A stretch of 64,000 nt of DNA from Pseudomonas coleopterorum. Lineage in GTDB: Bacteria > Pseudomonadota > Gammaproteobacteria > Pseudomonadales > Pseudomonadaceae. Of this stretch, positions 55,271-64,000 are shown one piece after another. The stretch is taken from positions 3,723,501-3,787,500 of the forward strand of contig NZ_FNTZ01000001.1 in NCBI RefSeq assembly GCF_900105555.1, in the 5' to 3' direction. The notes under the pieces are model-generated. The model did no database searches and was not told where the DNA came from. It was given only the letters and a program-made list of their open reading frames with translations. The position numbers and the translations under genes were made by a program. Position 1 is the first letter of the stretch. The number at the start of each line of letters is the position of its first letter.

Positions 55271-56018
55271 GCCGTGCGCTGCAGACCGGGCATTTGAGGT
55301 CGCGCTTGACCCGCATTTCGCGGAAATGCGTGCCCAAGGCATCGATCAACAGCAGCCGACCGACCAGTACATCGCCAAACTGTGCCAGCAGCTTCAAGGC
55401 TTCCAGCGCCTGCAGGCTGCCGACCAGGCCCACCAATGGGCCGACGACGCCAGCTTCACTGCAGGTCAGCTCGGCGTCACTGCCTTCACCGTACAGACAG
55501 TGGTAGCAGGGGCTTTCCGGACGCCGCGGATCGAACACCGACAACTGCCCTTCCAGGCGGATCGCGGCGCCACTGACCAGCGGCTTGCCGGCCGCGAAGC
55601 AGGCAGCGTTCACCGCCTGGCGCGTGGCAAAGTTGTCGGAGCAGTCGAGCACCAGGTCGAGCCCGGCCACGGCGGCACTCAGTGAATCTTCATCCAGTGC
55701 GTTGCGATGCGCGATCAGATCGATCTCGGGATTGATCGCACTCAACCGGGCGATGGCCGAATCGACCTTGCTCACGCCGACCGAGGCGCTGTCGTGCAGG
55801 ACCTGACGTTGCAGGTTGGTCACATCGACCGTATCGAAGTCCGCCAGGTGCAGCTCACCGACGCCTGCAGCGGCCAGGTACATCGCCACCGGCGAACCCA
55901 ACCCGCCCAGACCGACGATCAGCGCACGACTGTTCTTGAGCCTCAACTGGCCCTCGATATCGATTTGCGCCAACAGCACCTGCCGGCTGTAGCGCAGCAG
56001 CTCCTGGTCGGTCAGCAC
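55263..56018 (-). CDS. moeB: Molybdopterin-synthase adenylyltransferase MoeB
   Basis: E1-like enzyme, 251 aa, that adenylates the C-terminus of MoaD (or a related sulfur carrier). The nucleotide motif is [16 protein letters not shown]. The activating region is [17 protein letters not shown], and paired zinc cysteines lie in SPCYHCLYG and KCPVCSARH. It overlaps prmC by 7 bp and murI by 8 bp. Confidence 0.92.
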   Translation of the reverse strand: MLTDQELLRYSRQVLLAQIDIEGQLRLKNSRALIVGLGGLGSPVAMYLAAAGVGELHLADFDTVDVTNLQRQVLHDSASVGVSKVDSAIARLSAINPEIDLIAHRNALDEDSLSAAVAGLDLVLDCSDNFATRQAVNAACFAAGKPLVSGAAIRLEGQLSVFDPRRPESPCYHCLYGEGSDAELTCSEAGVVGPLVGLVGSLQALEALKLLAQFGDVLVGRLLLIDALGTHFREMRVKRDLKCPVCSARHV

Positions 56019-56842
56019 AGCAACCGTCCGAGCGTGATGCGTTCATGGCCGCCGAGATCGACGCGACTCTCGATCTGCTCGAAATCATGCTGCGCCAGCA
56101 GCTCACGCACCACCGGCGCCTGGTCGTAGCCATGCTCCAGCAACAGCCAGCCGCCCGGCTGCAGGTGTCCCGGTGCCTGACTGATGATCAGCCGCAGATC
56201 GTCGAGGCCATCCTCTCCGGCCACCAGCGCGCTGGCGGGCTCGAAGCGCACGTCACCGGCACTCAGATGCGGGTCGGCGCTGGCGATGTACGGTGGGTTG
56301 CTGACGATCAGATCGAAACGCTCGCCTTGCAGGGCGCTGAACCAGTGGCTCTCCAGTACCCGAGCATTGCCCAGGTTCAGACGCACCCGGTTGCGCTCGG
56401 CCAACGCCACGGCGTCGGCGACACGGTCGACGGCAGTGACCTGCCAGGCACCGCATTCGGACGCCAGGGCCAGGGCGATTGCCCCGGTACCGGTGCCCAG
56501 GTCGAGCACCCGCGCCGAACGAGGCGGCAGCAACTGCAGCGCAGCTTCCACCAGCAGCTCGGTTTCGGGACGCGGGATCAGCGTGTGCGCAGCCACTTCC
56601 AGGTCGAGTTTCCAGAAACCCTGTTGGCCGAGGATGTAGGCAACCGGCTCGCCCGCCTGGCGACGGCGCATGAAATCAGCGAACGCATGGGCGGCTTCGC
56701 TCGGCACGATACGCTCGGGCCAGGTGTGCAGGTAGCTGCGCGACTTGCCCAGCGCGGCGGCCAGCAACAGTTCGATATCCAGGCGCGCGGTCGGTGATTC
56801 CGGCAGTTCGGCGGCGCGCAACAGGCTGGCAATGATGGTCAT
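56012..56842 (-). CDS. prmC: Release factor glutamine methyltransferase PrmC (HemK)
   Basis: Methylates the Gln of the GGQ motif of RF1 and RF2; 276 aa. A helical N-terminal domain recognises the release factor (about 1-75). The SAM motif is VLDLGTGTGAIALALA and the active-site NPPY is in LIVSNPPYIASADPH. It lies directly downstream of prfA, its own substrate gene, with a 3-bp gap. Confidence 0.95.
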   Translation of the reverse strand: MTIIASLLRAAELPESPTARLDIELLLAAALGKSRSYLHTWPERIVPSEAAHAFADFMRRRQAGEPVAYILGQQGFWKLDLEVAAHTLIPRPETELLVEAALQLLPPRSARVLDLGTGTGAIALALASECGAWQVTAVDRVADAVALAERNRVRLNLGNARVLESHWFSALQGERFDLIVSNPPYIASADPHLSAGDVRFEPASALVAGEDGLDDLRLIISQAPGHLQPGGWLLLEHGYDQAPVVRELLAQHDFEQIESRVDLGGHERITLGRLLC

Positions 56843-56845
56843 GTT

Positions 56846-57928
56846 CTATTCACCCAACGCGGCCAACTGATCGGCCTGGTATTCAGCCAGAAGCGGCTCT
56901 ATCACTGCATCGACTCCGCCGGCCAGAACTTCATCCAAGCAATACAGGGTCAGGTTGACGCGATGATCGGTTACCCGGCCCTGCGGGAAATTGTAGGTGC
57001 GGATGCGCTCGGAACGATCGCCCGACCCCACCAGCAGCTTGCGTTCGCTGGCGATGGCATTGGCCGCGGCACTGCTCTGCATGTCATTGAGCTTGGCCGA
57101 CAGCCAGCTCATGGCACGGGCGCGGTTCTTGTGCTGCGAACGTTCTTCCTGACACTCCACCACGATGCCGGTCGGCAAGTGGGTGATGCGGATGGCCGAG
57201 TCGGTCTTGTTGACGTGCTGGCCGCCGGCGCCGGAGGAACGGTAGGTGTCCACGCGCAGGTCGGCCGGATTGATTTCGATGGCGACCTGCTCGTCCGGCT
57301 CGGGCAGCACGGCGACCGTGCAGGCCGAGGTATGGATGCGACCCTGGGATTCGGTTTCCGGCACGCGCTGGACGCGGTGTGCCCCGGACTCGAACTTCAG
57401 CTTGCCGTAGACGCTCTCGCCTTCGACCCGGGCAATGACCTCCTTGTAGCCGCCATGCTCGCCTTCGTTTTCGGAGAGAATCTCCAGACGCCAACCGCGA
57501 CGTTCCGCATAGCGCGAATACATGCGGAACAGATCGCCGGAAAAGATCGCCGCTTCATCGCCACCGGTACCGGCGCGGATTTCGAGGAAGACATTGCGGC
57601 CGTCGTTGGGGTCCTTGGGCAGCAGCATGCGCTGCAAGGCGCTTTCCAGTTGCACCAACTGCTCGCGGGCCTCGCGCACTTCCTCGGCGGCCATTTCACG
57701 CATGTCCGGGTCGCTGTCCTTGAGCAGCGCCTGCGCGCCTTCGAGGTCCGCCATCACCTTGGACCACTGCTGGTAGCCCAGCACCACCGGTTCAAGTTCG
57801 GCATATTCCCTTGAATAGGCGCGGAAACGGGTTTGCTCGGAAATGACTTCAGCGTCGCCCAGCAAGGCGGTCAGTTCCTCGAATCGATCCTGGATCGTGT
57901 CCAGCTTGTTGAGCAGTGACGCTTTCAT
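56846..57928 (-). CDS. prfA: Peptide chain release factor 1
   Basis: Reads UAA and UAG stop codons; 360 aa. The GGQ motif is in [17 protein letters not shown], and the anticodon-like PxT region is near residue 185 ([17 protein letters not shown]). The N-terminal domain is coiled. Its ATG overlaps the hemA stop by 4 bp. Confidence 0.97.
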   Translation of the reverse strand: MKASLLNKLDTIQDRFEELTALLGDAEVISEQTRFRAYSREYAELEPVVLGYQQWSKVMADLEGAQALLKDSDPDMREMAAEEVREAREQLVQLESALQRMLLPKDPNDGRNVFLEIRAGTGGDEAAIFSGDLFRMYSRYAERRGWRLEILSENEGEHGGYKEVIARVEGESVYGKLKFESGAHRVQRVPETESQGRIHTSACTVAVLPEPDEQVAIEINPADLRVDTYRSSGAGGQHVNKTDSAIRITHLPTGIVVECQEERSQHKNRARAMSWLSAKLNDMQSSAAANAIASERKLLVGSGDRSERIRTYNFPQGRVTDHRVNLTLYCLDEVLAGGVDAVIEPLLAEYQADQLAALGE

Positions 57929-59202
57929 TGCGGCGGTTTATCCGTTGAGCCCTCATTGAGGGCAAAGAGTTCCTGAGCCATGGCCAGCGCATCGACGCGG
58001 CCTTCGGCGGAGAGCTTTTTCATGTGCACGCTGGGGGCGTGCAGCAACTTGTTGGTCAGGCCCCGCGCCAGTTGCGCGAGCACCTCTTCGGCATTGCCGC
58101 CGTTGGCCAGCAGGCGCATGGCTTTCTGCAATTCTTCGTCGCGCAGGCGTTCGCCCTGCTGGCGATAGGCCTTGAGCACATCCACGGCCGCCAGCTCGCG
58201 CAGGCGCAGCATGAAGTCGTCGGCGCCCACGCTCACCAGTTCTTCGGCCGCCTGAGCGGCACCCTGGCGGGTTTTCAGGTTCTCGGCAACCACTTCGTGC
58301 AGGTCGTCGACCGTATAAAGGTAGACGTCATCCAGCTCGCCGACCTCGGGCTCGATATCACGTGGCACGGCAATATCGACCATGAAGATCGGTTTGTGTC
58401 GGCGCAGCTTGAGCGCACTTTCGACCGCACCCTTGCCCAGAATCGGCAGCTGGCTGGCGGTCGAACTGATGACGATGTCGCTGTTCACCAGCTCCTGCGG
58501 AATGTCGGACAGCAGCACCGCATGGGCGCCGAACTGCGCGGCCAGGGTGCTGGCACGTTCCAGCGTGCGGTTGGCCACCACGATGCGCTTTACACCCTGC
58601 TCGTGCAGATGGCGTGCGACCAGAGTAATGGTTTCGCCCGCGCCGATGAGCAACGCCTGGCTGCGGGCCAGATCGCTGAAGATCTGCTTGGCCAGGCTCA
58701 CGGCGGCGAAGGCCACCGACACCGGGTTTTCGCCGATGGCGGTGTCGGTGCGCACCTGCTTGGCAGCGCTGAACGTGGCCTGGAACAGGCGCCCCAGCAG
58801 CGGCCCGATGGTGCCGGCCTCGCGGGCCACGGCGTAGGCGGATTTCATCTGCCCCAGAATCTGCGGTTCGCCCAGCACCAGTGAATCGAGCCCGGAAGCG
58901 ACCCGCATCATGTGACGAACAGCCGCATCCTCTTCATGCACATAGGCGCTCGCGCGCAGCTCGTCGACGCTCAAACGGTGGTATTCGGCCAGCCAGCGCA
59001 GCACGGCATCGGCGGCCAGGTGATCCTGTTCGATGTACAGTTCGCTGCGATTGCAGGTCGAGAGGATCGCAGCCTCACGGCTGTCGGTCAGTCGGCAAAG
59101 CTGCTGCAGGGCCTCTACCAGCTGCTCCGGGGTAAACGCCACGCGCTCACGCACGTCTACCGAAGCAGTCTTGTGGTTGATACCGAGGGCGAGAAAGGCC
59201 AT
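57925..59202 (-). CDS. hemA: Glutamyl-tRNA reductase HemA
   Basis: First enzyme of tetrapyrrole synthesis in the C5 pathway, 425 aa; it reduces glutamyl-tRNA with NADPH. The catalytic Cys is in [15 protein letters not shown]. The substrate region is [20 protein letters not shown], and the NADPH domain contains [17 protein letters not shown] and [11 protein letters not shown]. It is first gene of the hemA-prfA-prmC-moeB-murI operon and divergent from the TPR lipoprotein gene. Confidence 0.96.
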   Translation of the reverse strand: MAFLALGINHKTASVDVRERVAFTPEQLVEALQQLCRLTDSREAAILSTCNRSELYIEQDHLAADAVLRWLAEYHRLSVDELRASAYVHEEDAAVRHMMRVASGLDSLVLGEPQILGQMKSAYAVAREAGTIGPLLGRLFQATFSAAKQVRTDTAIGENPVSVAFAAVSLAKQIFSDLARSQALLIGAGETITLVARHLHEQGVKRIVVANRTLERASTLAAQFGAHAVLLSDIPQELVNSDIVISSTASQLPILGKGAVESALKLRRHKPIFMVDIAVPRDIEPEVGELDDVYLYTVDDLHEVVAENLKTRQGAAQAAEELVSVGADDFMLRLRELAAVDVLKAYRQQGERLRDEELQKAMRLLANGGNAEEVLAQLARGLTNKLLHAPSVHMKKLSAEGRVDALAMAQELFALNEGSTDKPPQ

Positions 59203-59366
59203 TCAAGGTCGCTGATGATGTCGAGGAGCCGGTAATTGTCCTACTTCGTCCGGTCCAGAACAACCACCGCTATCTATTGTCCTAATAGGCAACCTCGAGT
59301 TATGGGTTTGACCTGTGGCTTGTGTCATGATGATCCGACCGCAGGTAAGCCGCCAAAATCCCCTCT

Positions 59367-61094
59367 ATGAATAGAACCTCCACGTTGCTCCTCGCCTTCG
59401 CCTTGCTGCAGGGCTGCCAGTCCTGGCCAGCCAGAGAGCAAGCGACTCCGGTCCCCGTGGCGCAGCCGGCACCCACGCCGGACGAGACGCCCAAGGTCTA
59501 CGGCTCGTTCAGCGAGGAAACCGTGTTCAGCCTGCTCAGCGCGGAACTGGCCGGCCAGCGCGACCGTTTCGATCTTGCCTTGGGCAATTACGTAACCCAG
59601 GCCCGCAAGACCCAGGACCCGGGCATTTCCGAGCGCGCCTTCCGCATCGCCGAGTACCTGGGCGCCGATCAACCTGCGCTGGAAACTGCCTTGCTGTGGG
59701 CCAGGAATGCACCCACCGACCTGGACGCCCAGCGCGCTGCCGCCATTCAACTGGCACGCAATGGCAAGTACGACGAGTCGCTGGTGTATATGGAAAAAGT
59801 CCTGCAGGGCCAGGGCGATACCCATTTCGACTTTCTCGCGCTGTCGGCCGCCGACACCGACGAAAGCACCCGGCGTGGCCTGCTGCAGAGCTTCGAACGC
59901 CTGCTGGGCAAATATCCTGGCAACGGCCAGCTGATCTTCGGCAAGGCCTTGCTGATGCAACAGGACGGCAATACCGAGGGCGCCCTGACCCTGTTGGAAG
60001 ACAACCCGCCGCAGGAAGGCGAAATCGCCCCGATCCTGCTCCGCGCCCGCCTGCTGGCCGCGCTCGATCGTGGCAGCGAAGCGATGCCGCTGCTGGAGAA
60101 GAACCTCAAGAAGATCCCCGACGACAAGCGCCTGCGCCTCACCTATGCCCGCATGCTGGTCGAGCAGAACCGCATGGACGATGCCAAGGTGCAGTTCGCC
60201 ATTCTCGTCCAGCAATACCCCGACGATGACGAACTGCGTTACTCGCTGGCGCTGGTCTGTCTGGAAGGTAAGGCGTGGGACGAAGCCTACAACTACCTGC
60301 AACAGCTGGTGGAACGTGGCAGTCACGTCGATTCCGCGCACCTGAACCTGGGCCGCATCGCCGAAGAGCGCGGCGATCCGCAGGCCGCGCTCGAGGAGTA
60401 TGCACAGGTCGGCGTGGGCACCGACTACCTGCCCGCGCAGCTGCGCCAGGCCGACATCCTCATTGCCAACGGCCGCGCCGACGAAGCTTCACGGCGCCTG
60501 GCCGCAGCGCGTGATGCCCAGCCCGACTACGCCATCCAGCTGTACCTGATCGAAGCCGAAACCCTGTCGAACAACGACAAGGATCAGTCCGCCTGGCTGG
60601 TGCTACAGAACGCTTTGAAGAAGAACCCCGACGATCCGAATCTGCTGTACACCCGCTCGATGCTGGCCGAAAAGCGCAACGACCTGGTGCAGATGGAGAA
60701 GGACTTGCGGGCCATTCTGGCACGTGAGCCGGACAATGCCATGGCGCTCAATGCCCTGGGCTACACGCTCTCCGACCGCACCACCCGCTTCGAAGAAGCC
60801 CGCGCACTGATCGAGCGGGCGCATCAGATCAACCCGGAAGATCCGGCCGTGCTCGACAGCCTGGGCTGGGTCAACTATCGGCTGGGCAACCTCGACGCTG
60901 CCGAAGGCTATCTGCGCAGCGCGCTCGAACGCTTTCCCGATCATGAGGTGGCAGCCCACCTGGGCGAGGTGCTGTGGGCCAACGGCAAACAGCGCGAGGC
61001 CCGCCGCATCTGGGGCAAAGCCCTGCAAGAACAACCCGACAGCCCTATCCTGCGCAGCACCATCCTGCGCCTGACCGGTTCAGAGAATCTTTAA
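59367..61094 (+). CDS. TPR-repeat lipoprotein
   Basis: A 575-aa lipoprotein with the lipobox ALLQGC (Cys17) and about ten or more tetratricopeptide repeats through the mature part (for example ALNALGYTLSDRTTRFEEAR; VLDSLGWVNYRLGNLDAAEG). It is likely anchored to the outer membrane and facing the periplasm as a protein-binding scaffold. It is the first gene before lolB (3-bp gap), the conserved Pseudomonas order, which suggests a role in outer-membrane assembly. The function is not proven. Confidence 0.9.
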   Translation: MNRTSTLLLAFALLQGCQSWPAREQATPVPVAQPAPTPDETPKVYGSFSEETVFSLLSAELAGQRDRFDLALGNYVTQARKTQDPGISERAFRIAEYLGADQPALETALLWARNAPTDLDAQRAAAIQLARNGKYDESLVYMEKVLQGQGDTHFDFLALSAADTDESTRRGLLQSFERLLGKYPGNGQLIFGKALLMQQDGNTEGALTLLEDNPPQEGEIAPILLRARLLAALDRGSEAMPLLEKNLKKIPDDKRLRLTYARMLVEQNRMDDAKVQFAILVQQYPDDDELRYSLALVCLEGKAWDEAYNYLQQLVERGSHVDSAHLNLGRIAEERGDPQAALEEYAQVGVGTDYLPAQLRQADILIANGRADEASRRLAAARDAQPDYAIQLYLIEAETLSNNDKDQSAWLVLQNALKKNPDDPNLLYTRSMLAEKRNDLVQMEKDLRAILAREPDNAMALNALGYTLSDRTTRFEEARALIERAHQINPEDPAVLDSLGWVNYRLGNLDAAEGYLRSALERFPDHEVAAHLGEVLWANGKQREARRIWGKALQEQPDSPILRSTILRLTGSENL

Positions 61095-61097
61095 TCC

Positions 61098-61733
61098 ATG
61101 TCTGTTCGTCCTACCTCCTACCTGCGTCACCTGCTGGTTGCCACGTTCATCGCCGTACTCACCGGCTGCGCCGGCATGGGCTCCCACGAAGCGCTGCAAG
61201 GCCAGGGCAACCCCCAGCAGTGGCAGGCGCACAAGCAACAGCTGACCCAGCTCGACGGCTGGGAAATCAACGGCAAGATCGGCATCCGCGCGCCCAAGGA
61301 CTCCGGTTCCGGCACGCTGTACTGGCTGCAGCGCCAGGACTATTACGACATCCGCCTGTCTGGCCCATTGGGCCGCGGCGCAGCGCGTCTGACCGGACGT
61401 CCGGGCGATGTCAGCCTGGAAGTGGCCAATCAGGGCCGCTATCAGGCGGCCACTCCCGAAGAATTGCTGGAACAGCAACTGGGCTGGAAGCTGCCGGTGT
61501 CGCACCTGTCCTGGTGGGTCCGCGGCCTGCCGGCTCCCGACAGCAAGAGCCAGCTGACCCTGGACGGCAACAGCCGCCTGGCGGGCCTGGCGCAGGACGG
61601 CTGGACGGTCGAGTACCTGAGCTACGCCGAACAGAACGGCTACTGGCTGCCCGAGCGCATCAAGTTGCATGGCCAGGATCTGGACGTGACCCTGGTGGTC
61701 AAGGATTGGCAGCCGCGCCGGTTAGGGCAGTGA
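61098..61733 (+). CDS. lolB: Outer-membrane lipoprotein receptor LolB
   Basis: Receives lipoproteins from LolA and inserts them into the outer membrane; 211 aa. The lipobox is AVLTGC. The mature barrel has family stretches [36 protein letters not shown] and [11 protein letters not shown]. It lies between the TPR lipoprotein gene and ispE with almost no spacing. Confidence 0.94.
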   Translation: MSVRPTSYLRHLLVATFIAVLTGCAGMGSHEALQGQGNPQQWQAHKQQLTQLDGWEINGKIGIRAPKDSGSGTLYWLQRQDYYDIRLSGPLGRGAARLTGRPGDVSLEVANQGRYQAATPEELLEQQLGWKLPVSHLSWWVRGLPAPDSKSQLTLDGNSRLAGLAQDGWTVEYLSYAEQNGYWLPERIKLHGQDLDVTLVVKDWQPRRLGQ

Positions 61734-61734
61734 C

Positions 61735-62598
61735 GTGAGCGAAAGTCTTTCCATGAATCCCGTACTGACCCTGCCCGCCCCTGCCAAGCTCAACCTGATG
61801 CTGCACATTCTGGGACGTCGCCCGGACGGCTATCACGAGCTGCAGACCCTGTTCCAGTTCCTGGACCACGGCGACGAACTGGACTTCTCTCTGCGCAGCG
61901 ACGGCGTCGTGCATCTGCACACCGAAATAGCCGACGTGCCTCACGACAGCAACCTCATCGTCAAGGCTGCGCGCCAGTTGCAGACGCTCACCGGCACAAC
62001 CCTGGGTGCGGACATCTGGCTGCGCAAGGTGCTGCCCATGGGCGGCGGTATCGGTGGCGGCAGCTCGGATGCCGCCACTACGCTTCTGGCCCTGAACCAC
62101 CTGTGGCAGACCGGCTGCAGCGAAGATCAGCTTGCCCAGCTGGGTCTCGCCCTGGGCGCCGATGTGCCGGTATTCGTCCGTGGCCACGCGGCCTTCGCCG
62201 AGGGTGTGGGCGAGAAACTCACCCCGGTCGAACTGCCCGAGCCCTGGTTTCTCGTGCTGGTACCGCAAGTCTCTGTTAGTACAGCGGAAATTTTTTCCGA
62301 TCCGTTGTTGACACGTGACTCGGCGCCCATTAAAGTGCGCCCCGTTCTTGAGGGAAACAGTCGTAATGACTGCCAGCCAGTAGTAGAGCGCCGTTACCCA
62401 GATGTACGTAACGCACTGAATTTGCTCAACAAATTCACTGAAGCTCGGCTAACAGGCACTGGAAGTTGTGTGTTTGGGGCCTTCCCAAGCAAAGCGGAAG
62501 CTGATAGAGTTTCGCACCTTCTTGCAGACACCCTTTCAGGGTTCGTAGCCAAGGGAAGCAACGTTTCGATGTTGCATCGCAAGCTGCAAAGTCTGTAA
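61735..62598 (+). CDS. ispE: 4-diphosphocytidyl-2-C-methyl-D-erythritol kinase IspE
   Basis: GHMP kinase of the MEP isoprenoid pathway, 287 aa from the GTG at 61735, which has an AGGG site 7 bases upstream; the ATG at 61753 would give 281 aa and is the alternative. The N-terminal [20 protein letters not shown] and the ATP loop [17 protein letters not shown] are canonical. From about 62265 the codon use shifts to AT-rich, rarely used codons although the protein stays in family ([12 protein letters not shown]). A promoter-like sequence lies inside this part. Confidence 0.93.
   Translation: MSESLSMNPVLTLPAPAKLNLMLHILGRRPDGYHELQTLFQFLDHGDELDFSLRSDGVVHLHTEIADVPHDSNLIVKAARQLQTLTGTTLGADIWLRKVLPMGGGIGGGSSDAATTLLALNHLWQTGCSEDQLAQLGLALGADVPVFVRGHAAFAEGVGEKLTPVELPEPWFLVLVPQVSVSTAEIFSDPLLTRDSAPIKVRPVLEGNSRNDCQPVVERRYPDVRNALNLLNKFTEARLTGTGSCVFGAFPSKAEADRVSHLLADTLSGFVAKGSNVSMLHRKLQSL
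62308..62336 (+). promoter_or_regulatory. Candidate sigma-70 promoter inside ispE for tRNA-Gln and prs
   Basis: Perfect -35 box TTGACA (62308-62313), 17-bp spacer, then TAAAGT (62331-62336, 4 of 6 matches to TATAAT). It lies within the AT-rich 3' third of ispE, about 300 bp before the tRNA, and could provide independent expression of tRNA-Gln and prs. Confidence 0.6.
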
Positions 62599-62637
62599 CA
62601 GGAAACGAGTGCTGGGCACTCGGAGGTTTCAAGCTAC

Positions 62638-62712
62638 AGGGGCGTCGCCAAGCGGTAAGGCAGCAGGTTTTGATCCTGCCATGCGTTGGTTCGAATCCAG
62701 CCGCCCCTGCCA
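62638..62712 (+). tRNA. tRNA-Gln (anticodon TTG)
   Basis: 75-nt cloverleaf. The acceptor stem AGGGGCG (62638-62644) pairs with CGCCCCT (62702-62708), and GCCA follows at 62709-62712. The anticodon stem GCAGG/CCTGC encloses the loop TTTTGAT with anticodon TTG at 62670-62672. The T-loop GGTTCGAATCC is standard. Encoded CCA. It lies between ispE and prs, the conserved Pseudomonas order. Confidence 0.97.
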
Positions 62713-62759
62713 TTTTCCTATACTCATCCAGGTATACCCTCAGCCGGCAGGTACTGCGC

Positions 62760-63701
62760 GTGTCCAAGATGATGGTCTTTGCGGGGAATTCAAACCCCGA
62801 TCTGGCTCGACGCGTTGTGCGTCAGCTGCATATCCCTCTCGGTGATGTCTCCGTCAGCAAGTTTTCCGATGGTGAAATCAGCACCGAGATCAATGAAAAC
62901 GTTCGCGGTAAAGACGTCTTCATTATCCAGCCTACATGTGCGCCGACCAACGATAACCTGATGGAACTGGTGCTGATGGCTGATGCCTTCCGCCGCTCCT
63001 CGGCTTCGCGAATCACCGCCGTGATCCCCTACTTCGGTTACGCTCGGCAAGACCGCCGTCCGCGCTCTGCCCGTGTGGCAATCAGCGCAAAGGTCGTCGC
63101 CGACATGCTGACCGTCGTGGGCATCGACCGTGTACTCACCGTCGACCTTCACGCGGACCAGATTCAGGGCTTCTTCGATATCCCGGTAGATAACATCTAC
63201 GGCTCCCCGGTTCTGGTGGACGATATCGAAGACCAGCGCTTCGAGAATCTCATGATCGTTTCCCCCGACATTGGTGGCGTCGTGCGTGCACGCGCCGTGG
63301 CCAAGTCCCTCGGCGTCGATCTGGGCATCATCGACAAGCGCCGTGAAAAGGCCAATCACTCCGAAGTGATGCACATCATCGGTGATGTCGAAGGTCGCAC
63401 CTGTATTCTGGTCGACGACATGGTCGATACCGCCGGCACCCTGTGCCATGCGGCCAAGGCCTTGAAAGAACATGGCGCGGCCAAGGTGTTCGCCTATTGC
63501 ACCCACCCGGTTCTGTCGGGCCGTGCGATCGAGAACATCGAGAAATCCGTGCTGGACGAGCTGGTGGTGACCAACACCATCCCGCTGTCCGCAGCCGCAC
63601 AAGCCTGTGGGCGTATCCGTCAACTGGATATCGCTCCGGTTGTTGCCGAGGCGATGCGTCGCATCAGCAACGAAGAATCGATCAGCGCGATGTTCCGCTG
63701 A
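62760..63701 (+). CDS. prs: Ribose-phosphate pyrophosphokinase
   Basis: Makes PRPP from ribose 5-phosphate and ATP; 313 aa. The N-terminus [20 protein letters not shown] shows the start is the GTG at 62760; upstream frame would run into the tRNA. Catalytic and substrate motifs: [10 protein letters not shown], the [14 protein letters not shown] region and the PRPP loop [13 protein letters not shown]. Its product feeds hpt and upp encoded elsewhere in the window. A strong terminator follows. Confidence 0.97.
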   Translation: MSKMMVFAGNSNPDLARRVVRQLHIPLGDVSVSKFSDGEISTEINENVRGKDVFIIQPTCAPTNDNLMELVLMADAFRRSSASRITAVIPYFGYARQDRRPRSARVAISAKVVADMLTVVGIDRVLTVDLHADQIQGFFDIPVDNIYGSPVLVDDIEDQRFENLMIVSPDIGGVVRARAVAKSLGVDLGIIDKRREKANHSEVMHIIGDVEGRTCILVDDMVDTAGTLCHAAKALKEHGAAKVFAYCTHPVLSGRAIENIEKSVLDELVVTNTIPLSAAAQACGRIRQLDIAPVVAEAMRRISNEESISAMFR

Positions 63702-63739
63702 GGGCCCTGCCCTTCGCAAGCACCGCTCTGACGAAAAGC

Positions 63740-63777
63740 GCCCCGGCCCGACACTCTTGTCGGGCCGGGGCTTTTTT
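63740..63777 (+). terminator. Strong intrinsic terminator after prs
   Basis: Perfect 14-bp GC-rich stem (63740-63753 and 63758-63771, core CCCCGGCCCGACA) with a 4-base loop and six T (63772-63777). Confidence 0.95.
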
Positions 63778-63840
63778 GCCCGTATCGCCTTGGCGCTGGT
63801 CGCAAACGCTGGGCGAACGTGGTTATTTTGGAGAAACACA

Positions 63841-64000
63841 TGAACGATTTTACTTTGAATGCCGAAGCGCGTTCCGACCTGGGGAAAGGTGCGAGCCGCC
63901 GCCTGCGTCGTCTCGCCAGCCTGGTTCCAGCTGTTGTCTACGGTGGCGACAAAGCCCCTGAGTCCATCAGCATGCTGGCCAAGGAAGTCACCAAGCTGCT
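63841..64000 (+). CDS. rplY: 50S ribosomal protein L25/Ctc (3' end outside window)
   Basis: Binds 5S rRNA; the long Ctc-type form is usual in Pseudomonas. Only the first 53 codons are present. The start [20 protein letters not shown] and the following [17 protein letters not shown] are typical of L25. It is 139 bp after prs, beyond a strong terminator, so it needs its own promoter. Confidence 0.93.

Noticed and set aside
59034-59042. TGTACA motif on the plus strand near 59036
   Set aside because: It is a single copy inside the hemA coding sequence with no 18-bp partner, so it is probably chance.

Overview
The window is one continuous stretch of a Pseudomonas chromosome, most likely a member of the P. 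putida group. The evidence is the high GC content and Pseudomonas codon use, near-identity of housekeeping proteins to Pseudomonas families (Prs, Mqo, FecA, TrxB, Pta), the gene order hemA-prfA-prmC-moeB-murI and lolB-ispE-tRNA-Gln-prs-rplY, and P. putida-type REP palindromes. It is mostly core genome. I see no prophage, transposase, integrase, CRISPR array or rRNA.

Layout. 1-6.9 kb: a NodT-like outer membrane factor and a FUSC (aromatic acid exporter) pump, divergent from a LysR regulator; then a 2-hydroxyacid dehydrogenase, an EamA exporter and an AraC regulator. 6.9-13.2 kb: an iron block with FecI/FecR/FecA-type ferric citrate signalling, divergent from a translationally coupled PepSY/DUF3649/DUF3325 membrane trio, with a clear Fur box between them. 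13.5-15.9 kb: small stress genes (HPF-like, DUF3509, PsiE, LexA-controlled yebG, a MioC-type flavodoxin).

16-20.8 kb: a short LOV blue-light receptor, a PilZ-like protein and a MerR regulator of the class II LitR type, divergent from a five-gene run (ABM-domain membrane protein, folM, folX, DUF1244, HopJ-like). 20.9-28.8 kb: trxB, cysZ, a GT4 glycosyltransferase, slyD, pta, an acyltransferase and an OmpA-like lipoprotein. 29-32.2 kb: a DUF1329/DUF1302 envelope pair. 32.3-40.8 kb: a LysE exporter, a glycerate-type dehydrogenase, rsmC, a manganese (yybP-ykoY) riboswitch with its GDT1-type exporter, an M48 lipoprotein protease, an unusual SRAP protein, small zinc-ribbon proteins, acyltransferases and YajG. 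41.4-46.9 kb: mqo, two small genes bracketed by palindromic repeat clusters, hpt, upp and uraA. 46.9-53.8 kb: hemH, a TIGR01777 epimerase, and a photolyase operon (FAD oxidoreductase, Trp-rich protein, YbgA-like, second LitR-type MerR, phrB) with paired TGTACA sites. 53.8-64 kb: pagL, murI, moeB, prmC, prfA, hemA, then a TPR lipoprotein, lolB, ispE, tRNA-Gln, prs and the start of rplY.

The most interesting theme is light. A LOV receptor and two paralogous MerR regulators that lack the cobalamin-binding histidines sit in the same 36 kb. One regulator is next to the LOV gene and faces pterin genes (folM/folX). The other is inside the photolyase operon, whose upstream DNA has TGTACA motifs in pairs exactly 18 bp apart. 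I infer a two-module blue-light regulon linking DNA repair, pterin chemistry and several proteins of unknown function.
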